Shown: positions 1 through 9,258, counted from the first letter of the stretch. The stretch: 64,000 nt of DNA from Candidatus Obscuribacterales bacterium (GCA_031292355.1 JARLHI010000080.1:172058-236057); one strand, 5' to 3'. Numbers and translations: made by a program. Notes: generated by a model not told the origin, from the letters alone.

Positions 1-720
1 GCTCAAATTGCGCTAAGGCTGGAGTTTGGCAATGCCAGCGATGAAATCATTGCAGCGGCGCTTAAATGGGACGCAGACCTAATAGTATTGGGCTCACATG
101 GAAGACAAGGCATAGAACGCTACGCCCTGGGCAGCGTATCCGAATCCGTGGTGGAACGAGCACCTTGTTCAATAGAGATCATTAAGACACCGAAATACGG
201 CAGGAACTTTTTGGACCAGAAACGGATACTCGTTTGCTATGACGAATCGAAAAATGCTGATGCCTCTCTTGTCTGGATTGCAGAAGGACAATGGTCCACC
301 GACCAACAATTTGTTCTTATCTCTGTTCTAGCGCCTTTGGAAGACGTGGTCCCACAACGTTTCAGCGACATACGAACGAGCGGGCAGATGAAAACACGGT
401 TGTTAGCCAAGGCTCAGGAGATGCTCGAATTACGCTGCTCTTTGTTGAGAAAATGTCTAAAAAACATTGAGATAAATCCTGTAGTTATCGAGGGATATGC
501 AGCCGAAACAATTATTGAATTCGCCGAACAGTGGGGCGCGGACTTAATTGTTTTGGGAACGCATACAGCATCAACCACCGACAGCGCACCATTGGGCTCA
601 GTGGCCCGAAGAGTCGTTGCCGGGGCAAACTGCTTCATTAAATTGGTCAGAAATAAAGTCGTTTCCAGCAGCGATAAGTGGCAAGAGTTGGACGCGGAAT
701 CCGTAGAATTAGCCCTCTAA
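1..720 (+). CDS. Tandem universal stress protein (UspA family), 5' truncated by window
   Basis: The reading frame is open from the first base, so the N-terminus lies outside the window. Two Usp-type folds are visible. The first ends in a complete nucleotide-binding signature, GSHGRQG followed by LGSVSESV, matching the G-x2-G-x9-G(S/T) pattern of ATP-binding Usp proteins. The second, from about base 220, ends in VLGTHTAS and LGSVARRVV, where the first glycine pair is degraded, so only one domain may bind ATP. Tandem Usp proteins are cytosolic and respond to starvation or redox stress, but the ligand role is family knowledge only. The stop lies 33 bases from the convergent exporter gene. Confidence 0.88.
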   Translation, partial: AQIALRLEFGNASDEIIAAALKWDADLIVLGSHGRQGIERYALGSVSESVVERAPCSIEIIKTPKYGRNFLDQKRILVCYDESKNADASLVWIAEGQWSTDQQFVLISVLAPLEDVVPQRFSDIRTSGQMKTRLLAKAQEMLELRCSLLRKCLKNIEINPVVIEGYAAETIIEFAEQWGADLIVLGTHTASTTDSAPLGSVARRVVAGANCFIKLVRNKVVSSSDKWQELDAESVELAL

Positions 721-753
721 AGAGTATCTTGCGCTCAGCATTCAAAGAGAGTA

Positions 754-1506
754 TCAGGCAGGAAAAGCAAAAAAGTAAACGGTCAATGCCACTCCTATTA
801 AAATCACAGTTGCCTTAACGACCTTCTGAGGAACTTTGCGAGCGGTGGCAGCTCCCACATAACCGCCAATGATGCACGAAATCGTCATGATGATCATGCC
901 ATGCCAGTACACTTGGGTATTACATAAAAAATTGATGACTGCCGCCAGATTCATCACGCCTGTAAGAATTGTTTTGAGTCCATTCATCTTGTTGATGTCA
1001 CTCATCCCAAGCAATCCCATCACGGCAAGTGTCAATATGCCTATACCAGCGCCAAAATACCCGCCGTAAAAGCCAATTAGAAGGAACAAAATAGCAGTGC
1101 CTATCTTGCCCAACTTGAAGTGATTGCGCAGCTTTTCGCCTCCCTTTTTGCCGTAGGCAAACAATAAAGTGGCACCAAGAATCAGCCACGGAATAAGTTC
1201 AGAGAATGTCTTTTGCGGCGTATGCATCAAGACTGTCGCACCGAGCCAACCGCCTATCAGCGAGGCCAGTATGGCTGCAGGCATGTAGATCTCGGTATTG
1301 TTCTTAAAATCGTTGCGATAAGCGTAAGCAGAAGAAAAGCTGCCAGGAAAAACTGCCACCGAGCTTGTGACATTAGCCATGATCGGCGAGATACCAGTGG
1401 CAAGAAGAGCAGGGAATGTCAAAAAGGTGCCACCACCAGCAACGGAGTTGATAGCGCCCGCCAAAAATGCGCTCACTATTAGCAAAATATCGACTGAAGA
1501 TAGCAC
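754..1506 (-). CDS. TauE/SafE (TSUP) family membrane permease
   Basis: A 250-residue, almost entirely hydrophobic protein with about seven to eight membrane segments. The N-terminal segment contains the family's Gly-rich stretch AINSVAGGGTFLTFPAL, and a related Gly-rich stretch (GGYFGAGIGILTL) recurs in the second half, fitting the internal duplication of this family. Members export or import small anions such as sulfite, sulfoacetate or taurine-derived products. The substrate cannot be read here. The start is GTG, preceded by AAGGAG five bases upstream. It is a single gene convergent with the Usp gene. Confidence 0.85.
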   Translation of the reverse strand: MLSSVDILLIVSAFLAGAINSVAGGGTFLTFPALLATGISPIMANVTSSVAVFPGSFSSAYAYRNDFKNNTEIYMPAAILASLIGGWLGATVLMHTPQKTFSELIPWLILGATLLFAYGKKGGEKLRNHFKLGKIGTAILFLLIGFYGGYFGAGIGILTLAVMGLLGMSDINKMNGLKTILTGVMNLAAVINFLCNTQVYWHGMIIMTISCIIGGYVGAATARKVPQKVVKATVILIGVALTVYFFAFPA

Positions 1507-1681
1507 TACGGCTCCTTGAGAAAGCTCAATCTTAGCATCACGGCGAGAGGCGGCTGTTGGCTAAAAAAATGTTGCATTAGATGACTGCAAAGGCCGAGGA
1601 TACTATACTAGCCGTGATTCATAGGTGCCACGCACTGAGCGGGCTCACCCCTAGCAGCTAACAAGGCATTAAGGAGGCCGC

Positions 1682-2587
1682 ATGCAAAAACTTCTGAACA
1701 GATTCACAACTTGCCTGTGGTTCGATAACGATGCCGAAGAAGCAATGAGAACGTATGCTTCTATATTTGAAAACGCAAAAATTGGCTCGGTGACCCACTA
1801 TGGCGAAGCCGGACATGAAGTGCATCACCGACCGAAAGGCTCAGTACTGACCATTACATTGACAATAGACGGTCAAGAATTAATGGGCCTGAACGCCGGT
1901 CCGGTATTCACAATTAATCCTGCCATTTCGTTTTATATAACCTGCAAATCTGAAAATGAAATCGACAGGCTTTACGAAAAATTGTCTGCTGGTGGTTCTG
2001 TTTTGATGGAACTCAACAAATATCCATTCAGCGAAAAATACGCCTGGGTCAAGGACAAATTTGGTGTCTCGTGGCAGCTCAATCTCACCGACAAAACATC
2101 ACAAAAGGTCTCATCTTGCCTGATGTTCACCGGCGATCAAAAAGCTCGTGCCGAAGAAGCAATCAAGTTTTACACGGCCATTTTCAAAAACTCAAAGATC
2201 GACTATCTCGTTAAATACGAGGCAGGTGAACAGGCACCAGGAGCTGTAAAACATGCAGCTTTTGAACTTGACGGACAGCAATTCATTGCCATGGATAGCC
2301 CAATAGACCACGGTTTCGGATTTACACCGGCGACGTCATTTATCGTCAACTGTGAGTCTCAAAATGAAATTGACGAAATCTGGGAGAAACTGCAAGCAGA
2401 TGGTGGCGCACCGGGTCAGTGTGGATGGCTCACCGACAAATTTGGTATGTCGTGGCAAGTGGTGCCTACCGTTGTCGCGCAAATGATGACAGACAAGGAT
2501 GAAGCGAAGCGCGAAAAAGCTTTAGCTGCAATTATGAAATCGCAGAAACTAAAAATTGATGAGCTAGAAAAGGCTTTCAACAGCTAG
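1682..2587 (+). CDS. Tandem VOC/PhnB-like (glyoxalase-fold) protein
   Basis: The protein has 301 residues and two copies of a PhnB/3-demethylubiquinone-methyltransferase-like VOC domain, at roughly residues 5-140 and 143-270. Each begins with a T/S-C-L-(W/M)-F motif and ends with W.(T/K)DKFG(V/M)SWQ. PhnB-like proteins are usually single-domain and work as dimers, so this fusion probably builds the dimer in one chain. The enzymatic role is unknown. A perfect AAGGAGG ribosome-binding site (1671-1677) lies four bases before the ATG. The lysine-rich C-terminal tail (residues 275-301) is not part of the fold. Confidence 0.85.
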   Translation: MQKLLNRFTTCLWFDNDAEEAMRTYASIFENAKIGSVTHYGEAGHEVHHRPKGSVLTITLTIDGQELMGLNAGPVFTINPAISFYITCKSENEIDRLYEKLSAGGSVLMELNKYPFSEKYAWVKDKFGVSWQLNLTDKTSQKVSSCLMFTGDQKARAEEAIKFYTAIFKNSKIDYLVKYEAGEQAPGAVKHAAFELDGQQFIAMDSPIDHGFGFTPATSFIVNCESQNEIDEIWEKLQADGGAPGQCGWLTDKFGMSWQVVPTVVAQMMTDKDEAKREKALAAIMKSQKLKIDELEKAFNS

Positions 2588-2610
2588 TTTTTTTGAGAAA
2601 CTGATATTTT

Positions 2611-3909
2611 TTATTTTTGATGCTGCTCCGTTACTTCCGCAAAATCCTTTTTGCTGATGAGCGCGTGTATGCCCTTTGTCTGATCTACAACCTGTGTAAT
2701 TTCGAAATCGGTGGCGCCACTCAAATAAGCCATCGCCGTAGCACCATCCATGCCCATTCTGTCAACAAGAAATTTGATAGCTATCCGCACTGTTTTTTTC
2801 ATTGCCTGACTTAGATCCTCGTCTAAACCTATCGGTATCCAATAGTCCGGAGTTTCTGCGAACGGCTCCGTGAATAATCCTTTGAGTGGTATCGCAGGAT
2901 CACCGGCCTTCAAAAGTGTTAATCGCAATTTGCTTCTGAGCGAAGCTTCCACTGCCGTCAAAGCAACTTCACCATCACCTTGGTTGAAGTGTGGATCGCC
3001 GGTAAAGAACATCGCGCCAGGCACTTGCACTGGGACGTAAAGTGAAGAGCCTGGTGTCAGATCTTTGAGATCAAGATTACCGCCAAATGATGATGGTGGT
3101 ATCGAATTGACTTTGTTGCTCGTGTCCGGCGCCACTCCCATAGTTCCCATAAAGGGATGAATAGGGAAATGTACTTCCTTCCCGGAAGTTGTTTTCACTG
3201 TTGCTTGCAGCTCGCCGTCGACATTTTTAATCGGCACGAATGTGAAAACATTTCCAAACAATTCCGGATGCGCTTTGCTGGCACCAGCTTCGGGACCAGC
3301 GTTTTGAGGAAATTCACCGGGTAAGGCTCCTTTGCCATGCCTGTTTCCGATTATTCCGTAAGGCACTCTTGGTGTCAGTGAAATTACGTCGATTTTCAGC
3401 ACATCGCCAGGCTGTGCGCCTTCAACTTCTATTGGCCCCATGATGATATGTGGGCCGTCTGTGGCAATGCTATGAGGCAAACTGGAGGCGCATATTTCTA
3501 TTGCGTCATCTAATACTCCCGATGGTGGCACGCCGAATTTTCCAAAAAAATTGACGGGATCGCGCCCTTGATCCTCAACCATTCCTTCCGATGATAAGGT
3601 GTCGAAAAGGATTTCGCTTTTAGAAGGAACGGTCAAAATTGGTTTTGAATCTTTATTGGGAAGATAGCCCCAGCGGATAGTTGGCAGCGTGCACGGTACA
3701 TAAAAGGTGCCGTCGGGTAGCTTTTTAACATCAGAATGCAATCGTTGCAGAACGGTGCTAGAGGTTGATTCTGCGGCGGCTAATTTGACGCTCTCGATAT
3801 TGCCGGCTCTAGCATTACTGAAATTTGCTGCAACCGTTGCCATAGCCAAGGTTGGCAAAAGCAAATATGCAGTTTTTTTGATGTATTGAAAACGCTTTTG
3901 CATAAGCAT
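2611..3909 (-). CDS. Exported acetamidase/formamidase family protein
   Basis: Hydrolase of the FmdA/AmdA family, which releases ammonia from short amides. The core shows the family signature GDPHFNQGDGE and the conserved GPIEVEGAQPGD and HPFMGTMGVAP segments. The chosen ATG at 3909 has AAGGGAG just upstream. An in-frame TTG at 3957 would overlap the previous gene and lacks such a site. The first 30 residues form a clear signal peptide (basic start, hydrophobic core, cleavage near NARA), so the enzyme is probably exported, which is less common for this family. It is the third gene of an apparent operon with two paralogous secreted proteins and may act on a substrate they bind. The substrate is not determinable. 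Confidence 0.85.
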   Translation of the reverse strand: MLMQKRFQYIKKTAYLLLPTLAMATVAANFSNARAGNIESVKLAAAESTSSTVLQRLHSDVKKLPDGTFYVPCTLPTIRWGYLPNKDSKPILTVPSKSEILFDTLSSEGMVEDQGRDPVNFFGKFGVPPSGVLDDAIEICASSLPHSIATDGPHIIMGPIEVEGAQPGDVLKIDVISLTPRVPYGIIGNRHGKGALPGEFPQNAGPEAGASKAHPELFGNVFTFVPIKNVDGELQATVKTTSGKEVHFPIHPFMGTMGVAPDTSNKVNSIPPSSFGGNLDLKDLTPGSSLYVPVQVPGAMFFTGDPHFNQGDGEVALTAVEASLRSKLRLTLLKAGDPAIPLKGLFTEPFAETPDYWIPIGLDEDLSQAMKKTVRIAIKFLVDRMGMDGATAMAYLSGATDFEITQVVDQTKGIHALISKKDFAEVTEQHQK

Positions 3910-3953
3910 TTTTTCACTCCCTTTTTGGTTCATTCTATCGGCAACACTAATAA

Positions 3954-4853
3954 TCAATCTAAAGCATGTAACAAGTCGACCAGTCCGGTATTTAGAAGAT
4001 CTGTCATCGCTCGCAAATCAAACAACATAGTCACTCTAGCGTTCATCAGTTTGATAGTTTCGCACCATTTGCTGTGATGTGGGCCAAGAGCAGATACTCT
4101 TTCTTTAGTCGACGACTTTTGGACATTTATTGGCAAGACATTTGCAGTTTTCCAATATTCCAACAACTGCTCTCTTCTGGTTAATCCGCGTTTGGATGTA
4201 GGCGCTGTCGAATTGAGATAAGACCACAAAATCGGCGGCAACCGCTCGTCGCTGGGTGGATCGAGCCCGAGCGGTTGTCCGAGCAAATTGGGCTCGGCTT
4301 TGGAATGCCTGATACCGCCTCTTTGCTCGGCAAACGCAAGAAGTGCTAGCCCACCGACGGTGTAGCCGGAAACTATATTTAAATAATTGCTTGTACGAAC
4401 GCGACTTTTGCTTGCAGATTCGCCGAGAGGACCGTCAATCAGAATTGCCAGAATATTCAATTGGAAAAAGTTGGCATTGTTTGTTTGAGCGACAACAAAA
4501 TCGCGTTCTCGCGAAACCTTATCCAATGCCTGGCGCTCTAGAGTAATTTCTTTATCGAATTTTGCAGAGACTGTCCGTAACTCTAGTCCAGTAGTCAATA
4601 TTTTTCTGACAATTGTCGTCTGCAGTCTCAATGCTTCTCTGTCAACCGTCTCCAATTTTCCATCATTCTTTAGTTCCAAGTATCTATGAACCTGGCTGTC
4701 GATGCCCAACAATTTCGCGGCTTCTTCGGCTTGCTGTGTCAGATTTGGCACGCTCTCGGCTGATTTACTTGGTTGTGGCTGAACCCACAATTGCAAGGTC
4801 AATAAGCAGATGATTGGGATATATTTTCGATTTGTGCGATTCGTATTTTGCAT
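3954..4853 (-). CDS. Secreted protein of unknown family, one domain copy
   Basis: Function not recognised. A 299-residue protein with an N-terminal hydrophobic export signal ending near SKSAES. The rest aligns by eye over its whole length with each half of the 550-residue protein encoded directly upstream. Shared landmarks are an A-x2-LGI-x3-V start, a helix with IL-x-TG-LELR and K-x-D-x-E, a central Gly-rich hydrophobic region, and LPP-x-L-x3-YLN-x2-AP followed by TRREQL-x3-WK. It starts three bases after the preceding stop with CGGAG before the ATG, implying translational coupling. It is followed by the formamidase gene. Mostly helical; no catalytic motif seen. Confidence 0.7.
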   Translation of the reverse strand: MQNTNRTNRKYIPIICLLTLQLWVQPQPSKSAESVPNLTQQAEEAAKLLGIDSQVHRYLELKNDGKLETVDREALRLQTTIVRKILTTGLELRTVSAKFDKEITLERQALDKVSRERDFVVAQTNNANFFQLNILAILIDGPLGESASKSRVRTSNYLNIVSGYTVGGLALLAFAEQRGGIRHSKAEPNLLGQPLGLDPPSDERLPPILWSYLNSTAPTSKRGLTRREQLLEYWKTANVLPINVQKSSTKERVSALGPHHSKWCETIKLMNARVTMLFDLRAMTDLLNTGLVDLLHALD

Positions 4854-4856
4854 GCG

Positions 4857-6509
4857 TTACTCCGTCGCTCGGAGCAAATCAAGCGTTTCAAACTGGAATG
4901 ACTCAAGCTCTTTTTTCAAAGAATGTAGCAGAATAAGCCTATTAGTGACTTGCTTGATAGTGTCGTATTTATGCGTTTCCATTGATGCCAGCGCATTCAA
5001 CGTTTTCGGTCGATTAAGGTTGGCGGTTGTCACCTTGTTCTTTTTCCAGACATCGTTGAGGATTTCCCTTCTCGATTTTCCATCCATCGAACCAGGCGGA
5101 CAGTCGTTAAGGAAACTAGAGACAAAGGGAGAAAAACGGTATTCAGTCGGAGGATGAAGATTAAGAACTTCGGCTAGAGAATTCGGACTAGTATCTACTT
5201 TTCGCCAGCCACCATGAGTTTCCAACATTGCCATAGCCGTTAAACAACTGCCGTTGCTCCCTGCTACAACAAACATTTGATCGCCGGCAAATGAAATGCG
5301 GCTCAAGTACAATCTTCCTGCGATTATCCCGAGAATGCCCGATTGCAAAAAGTTAAGGTTGTAATTGTATTGCAACCAGCGCGCTCTGGTCTCCAGAAGC
5401 TGCGCCAAAATAACGTGGTGATTGTAATTCAATTCCTCATCGACTTTGTCGCTTGCAACTTGTAACTCGAGAGCACCCTCGAGCGTCGATTCAAGTACCA
5501 AAATTTCTAATTCGTCGCGCCTGGCACTTTCCACTTTGCTCTTACGAAGGCGTTCCAGCTCATCGACTTGCAATTGTATTTTCAGAAGTTGGGCAACTTC
5601 ATTGGCACCATCCGTGTAACCAGTGGCGATTACTTTATCACCGGATGCGTTACCATTTTGAGAGTCGGGGCGTTTCAACAATTTGAGCAACGCCAGCAGA
5701 TCCCGATCAAAATCCTGAACGAAAGTATGCAGCGACCAAAGCAACAATATTCTAGAGTTAAGATAATGAATGCTGGCTTTATTCTTGTTTGCGATGCTAC
5801 ACAGATTTTCAACGTTTGATGCATCAATGTGATAGCTGTTCTTCCACATCTGGAATAGCTCTTCTCTTCGCGAGATCATTGAGTTGGGCGCTTTAGCATC
5901 CAGGTATGTAGTGAGAAGAGGTGGCAAGCCCGTTGTATCTACAGGACCTCCATCAACCATGCCTTCTAGAATTCTTAGTGGAGCAACGTGGCTTGCTTTT
6001 GCTACTTTTCCATGAAGTTTGGAGAGCGTGGTGATTGTTGTGCCAAGCGATCCGCTGGTCGTCGTGAAAATCGCCGATGTTGCAAAGTCCTTCTGCAGCC
6101 GAAAATATGGCTCCATCGTGTAGAAGGCGGAGAGCTGAGCGAAAACGGCAAGGTTAAAAAGGGCGTTGATGAAGCTCTCTCGCCGTTCTTCTTTTTGAAC
6201 TACATCATATGTATAGGCTAACTCGAAATCGATCTTATTGCAGGTTTGTCGGACTTCAAGAACTCCACGCAGAATTTTTCTTAGAACCAAACTTCGTTTG
6301 AACAAATTCTCGTCCGAATTGCTAACGGAGAGAGTCTGTGCGGCAAGCAGCTGTTTTACAGGCTCTTGTATACCGAGAATTTCTGCTGCCTGAAGTGCTT
6401 CCTCCTGACTATAACCGACATGTCCAATGGCTCTGTAAGCTAAGCATTGCGGCATCAGGAGAAGCCAGCAAAGACATACTGAAATAAGTCGTTTTAACCC
6501 TAACAACAA
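4857..6509 (-). CDS. Secreted protein of unknown family, two tandem domain copies
   Basis: Function not recognised. A 550-residue protein that starts with a signal peptide (RLISVCLCWLLLMPQCLA) and contains two copies of a domain of about 245 residues (about 36-285 and 305-550), homologous to the downstream 299-residue protein. Each copy has an LLKI/LGI start, an LE-rich helix with K-x-D-x-E, a Gly/Ser-rich hydrophobic centre and an SRRE-x-L-x3-WK segment after a YLD or FLN motif. The start is the TTG at 6509; no strong ribosome-binding site is visible, and the position is chosen to keep the signal peptide. First gene of a three-gene minus-strand operon. Confidence 0.68.
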   Translation of the reverse strand: MLLGLKRLISVCLCWLLLMPQCLAYRAIGHVGYSQEEALQAAEILGIQEPVKQLLAAQTLSVSNSDENLFKRSLVLRKILRGVLEVRQTCNKIDFELAYTYDVVQKEERRESFINALFNLAVFAQLSAFYTMEPYFRLQKDFATSAIFTTTSGSLGTTITTLSKLHGKVAKASHVAPLRILEGMVDGGPVDTTGLPPLLTTYLDAKAPNSMISRREELFQMWKNSYHIDASNVENLCSIANKNKASIHYLNSRILLLWSLHTFVQDFDRDLLALLKLLKRPDSQNGNASGDKVIATGYTDGANEVAQLLKIQLQVDELERLRKSKVESARRDELEILVLESTLEGALELQVASDKVDEELNYNHHVILAQLLETRARWLQYNYNLNFLQSGILGIIAGRLYLSRISFAGDQMFVVAGSNGSCLTAMAMLETHGGWRKVDTSPNSLAEVLNLHPPTEYRFSPFVSSFLNDCPPGSMDGKSRREILNDVWKKNKVTTANLNRPKTLNALASMETHKYDTIKQVTNRLILLHSLKKELESFQFETLDLLRATE

Positions 6510-6831
6510 TTTAGACTATTCCGATAGATAAACAATCGATGCTCCAGGATGTAACTGAAGCAATGCACAACAGTATCTCTGATAATTTGAAATATTAAAA
6601 GTAGTCGACGATGACCAGAGGAGCGATTTCACACCACATACGGTGGCTTGAGCTATGATATTTACAGGGCTCATCCCGACCGTTACAGCTAGACAAGTAC
6701 CGCTGGGACGAAAGTATGGCTGCAAACTAGAAAGAGCATGAAATAAACCTTATTTGACTGTCGTATTACATCCTATGTGCAACATTGCACACAAAATAGA
6801 GGCTTTCAATAGCTGAAACGTCAAATCTCGC
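6510..6831. other. Intergenic region, no supported gene
   Basis: This stretch of 322 bases lies between the two-component sensor gene and the paralogous secreted-protein operon. The only open frame is a 69-codon minus-strand one with no ribosome-binding site and no recognisable sequence. It probably carries the operon promoter, but no convincing -35/-10 pair was found. Confidence 0.5.
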
Positions 6832-8076
6832 TCAGATTTTCTGGCTCACAGGTAGCGTGACAATAAACTGCGAGCCTACTCCTAGTTTACTTTTTACTTC
6901 TATGCTGCCGTGGTGCGCTAGTACTATTGCTTTGACGATCGAAAGACCTAGTCCGGCGCCACCAGATTCACGTGAACGCGATTTATCAACCCGATAAAAA
7001 CGATCAAAAATAAAATTCAATGATTCTTCCGAGATACCAATGCCACTGTCTTCAACAATAGTGCGCACCACATGTCCGTCTAGCGAAAACTTCAGTGATG
7101 TCTCACCACCAGTATCAGTGTAACGCCAGGCATTTTCGATCAGATTGCTAAACAACTTCTCGAGTGCACTGGAATCAGCATTGATAAGAACTTCAGGAAT
7201 TTCATTAACCGTCAATCGCATTCCCTTGCGTTTGAACTTAGGAGCGAAAAGAGCAACCACTGGCTCGATAACCTCAGTTAGTCGAACTTCGGCGGTAGCC
7301 GCTTGAATCTCAGGTGACTCAAGCGATGACAATAGCATCAAGTCCTCTACGATTTTGCCCATGCGTTCGCTCGCCGAGATAATCAAGTCGAGGTCGACTG
7401 TGCTGACATCGGTATTTTTCATTTTCCATTGCTGCGATTCGGCGGCTGCTTCAATGATGCTTAATGGCGTGTTGAGCTCATGACTGGCATCTGCAAGCAG
7501 TTGCCTGAGCATGCGATTATTATTGCGAATAGAAACGGTTGCCTTTTCGGATACTAGATAACTACAAAAGCCCAACCCAATCAGCACCAGGGGCGCTACC
7601 AACGTCATAATCCAGGCTAACTGACTGACAGCAGTGTCTCTTTGAGTTGTCGGTAATTGAAATTGCAAGTAGCCAACGACATTCGAATCAATTTTCAATG
7701 AAGTTATAGCTACACGTAAAGATTGACCATTTTCATGTATTTCGTTTTTATACCGAAAGAATTTTGGTATGCCGATGCCTGGGCGCCCCCAGCGTTCTAT
7801 CAAATTGCCTTCCGCATCGAATAATTGAATTGCTGCTGGTGTACGTCCTGGCTCAGTTTGAAGCGTACGCACCCAATCTCTAAAGGCCGGTTTGCCGTCT
7901 TGTAAAACGACGGCATGTCCACCAAAGCTACTGGTGAGAAGTTTCAGTTCATTATCAAGAGCATTGTTCAAGCTAAAGTAAAAGAGCGCCACCGACAACA
8001 TCGTGGGCACAATATAAACTGCAGTAGATAAACCGATGAACCAGAGTGCTATGCGCCAGCGCACATTACTGAACAT
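6832..8076 (-). CDS. Two-component sensor histidine kinase
   Basis: A 414-residue kinase with a membrane helix at about 10-34, an extracytoplasmic sensor of about 110 residues, a second helix at about 153-176, and a cytoplasmic transmitter. The H-box is ASHELNTPLS with His199, the N-box is NLIENAWRYT around Asn315, G1 is DSGIG (343-347), the F-box FDRFYR (357-362) and G2 GAGLGLS (373-379). No clear HAMP linker is visible. It autophosphorylates and passes phosphate to the regulator encoded just upstream, whose gene overlaps it by 11 bases. The sensor region has no recognised ligand motif. Confidence 0.93.
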   Translation of the reverse strand: MFSNVRWRIALWFIGLSTAVYIVPTMLSVALFYFSLNNALDNELKLLTSSFGGHAVVLQDGKPAFRDWVRTLQTEPGRTPAAIQLFDAEGNLIERWGRPGIGIPKFFRYKNEIHENGQSLRVAITSLKIDSNVVGYLQFQLPTTQRDTAVSQLAWIMTLVAPLVLIGLGFCSYLVSEKATVSIRNNNRMLRQLLADASHELNTPLSIIEAAAESQQWKMKNTDVSTVDLDLIISASERMGKIVEDLMLLSSLESPEIQAATAEVRLTEVIEPVVALFAPKFKRKGMRLTVNEIPEVLINADSSALEKLFSNLIENAWRYTDTGGETSLKFSLDGHVVRTIVEDSGIGISEESLNFIFDRFYRVDKSRSRESGGAGLGLSIVKAIVLAHHGSIEVKSKLGVGSQFIVTLPVSQKI

Positions 8077-8752
8077 CTGACTGTGCCTCTAGTTTATAGC
8101 CCACTCCGTGCACGTTATGAATTAGCGGTGAATCACCTGGCGCATCCACTTTCTGCCTGAGAAAGCGAACATAAGAACGCAGCGTTTCTGGCACGACATC
8201 ACTGTTTTCACCCCACACGCTATCTATTATTGAATCAGGCGTCAAAACCTGCCCCGGGCTGCGCATCAGAATTTCAAGTAACGCATATTCTTTAGGTAGG
8301 AGTTTCAAATCCTTGCCACCACGCGAAACTTTTCGAGAAGCAGGCTCTAATGTTAAATCAGCGATTTGCAGCACAACAGGCATTAGAGAAACTGGTCGAC
8401 GCAAAAGAGCTCGCATTCTGGCTGATAGCTCTCTCAGCTTAAAAGGTTTAGTCAAATAATCATCGGCACCGCTATCGAGTCCAGCTTCTTTTTCCGATAG
8501 TGATCGTTTTGCTGTCAACATCAAAATGCGAGCACTGCCGCCTGATTCACGGTATTGTTTGCAAACGCTCAGCCCGTCCAATCCTGGCAACATAACATCC
8601 AAGATGATCAAGTCAAAATTGGTTTCAAGCATCAGCCGCAAGCCCTCGGCACCATCGAAACACGCTTGCACCGTATAGATTTCATCACGCAACCAATCGC
8701 AAATTAATTGCGACAATTGCCTTTCATCTTCCACTACAAGAATTTTGGACAT
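8066..8752 (-). CDS. OmpR/PhoB-family response regulator
   Basis: A 228-residue regulator. The receiver domain has the acidic pair ED (9-10), phospho-acceptor Asp52 in LDVMLPGLDG, Thr80 and Lys102. A winged-helix DNA-binding domain follows (about 127-222), with the recognition segment ETLRSYVRFLRQK and the C-terminal hairpin VHGVGYKL. Partner of the downstream kinase (11-base overlap). A 10-base direct repeat spaced 11 bases apart lies 40-61 bases upstream of its start, the arrangement usually bound by this family, so autoregulation is likely. Confidence 0.95.
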   Translation of the reverse strand: MSKILVVEDERQLSQLICDWLRDEIYTVQACFDGAEGLRLMLETNFDLIILDVMLPGLDGLSVCKQYRESGGSARILMLTAKRSLSEKEAGLDSGADDYLTKPFKLRELSARMRALLRRPVSLMPVVLQIADLTLEPASRKVSRGGKDLKLLPKEYALLEILMRSPGQVLTPDSIIDSVWGENSDVVPETLRSYVRFLRQKVDAPGDSPLIHNVHGVGYKLEAQSDVQ

Positions 8753-8792
8753 AACACCAGATTCACACGTTATTCGAATAAGCTATCACCAG

Positions 8793-8813
8793 TCCACGAA
8801 TTATCCACGAATT
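8793..8813. promoter_or_regulatory. Putative response-regulator box (direct repeat)
   Basis: TCCACGAATT occurs twice (8793-8802 and 8804-8813), so the repeats start 11 bases apart. OmpR/PhoB-type regulators bind tandem direct repeats with this helical period. The site sits between the divergent regulator gene and the small secreted-protein gene, so it could control both. Binding is inferred. Confidence 0.5.
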
Positions 8814-8883
8814 TGCGAGAACCTGGTAACACATCGGAACGGAAACCAACGTAAATCAATCAATTAGAAAAGGATGAAATCCA

Positions 8884-9228
8884 ATGAATATTTTGCCAAA
8901 GATCCAGAAAGCCAGCCTATTAAGCGTTGTAGCTTTGGGTCTTTTGATTGCTTCGACCGCTCCTAGCTTTGCCGGCCAGTTTCAGCGCAATCATCCTCGC
9001 CGCGCACAGGTGTTGCATCGTGACAACAATATCAACAACCGTGTCAATGCAGACAGAGGGCAACTGGGCGGACATTACAACCAGCTAAAAAGAGAAGACC
9101 GCGGCATTCGTCATCAGGAACAGCGTGACGCCAGAATGAACGGCGGCCACATCACCAAAGGCGAGCAACATCAAATTAACCACGAAGAAAACCGCGTCAA
9201 TAACCAGATTCGTCGCGACCACAATTAA
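8884..9228 (+). CDS. Small secreted His/Asn/Arg-rich protein
   Basis: A 114-residue protein with a Sec signal peptide cleaved near APSFA-GQ (about residue 30). The mature part is very polar and helical, rich in Asn, Arg, Gln and His, and ends with GGHITKGEQ followed by NRVNNQIRRDHN. This resembles uncharacterised secreted proteins built from a G-x-(L/I)-T-x2-E repeat with a terminal I-x2-D-(K/H)-H-N motif. No enzymatic function can be assigned. AAGGA lies nine to ten bases before the ATG. It is divergent from the two-component system and shares an upstream region with it, so it is a likely target. Confidence 0.7.
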   Translation: MNILPKIQKASLLSVVALGLLIASTAPSFAGQFQRNHPRRAQVLHRDNNINNRVNADRGQLGGHYNQLKREDRGIRHQEQRDARMNGGHITKGEQHQINHEENRVNNQIRRDHN

Positions 9229-9258
9229 CCCAGGATTATCTCGCCCTGCTCTAGCTTG

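Noticed and set aside
6516..6725. 69-codon minus-strand open frame
   Set aside because: No ribosome-binding site, no recognisable sequence, and mixed composition; treated as intergenic.
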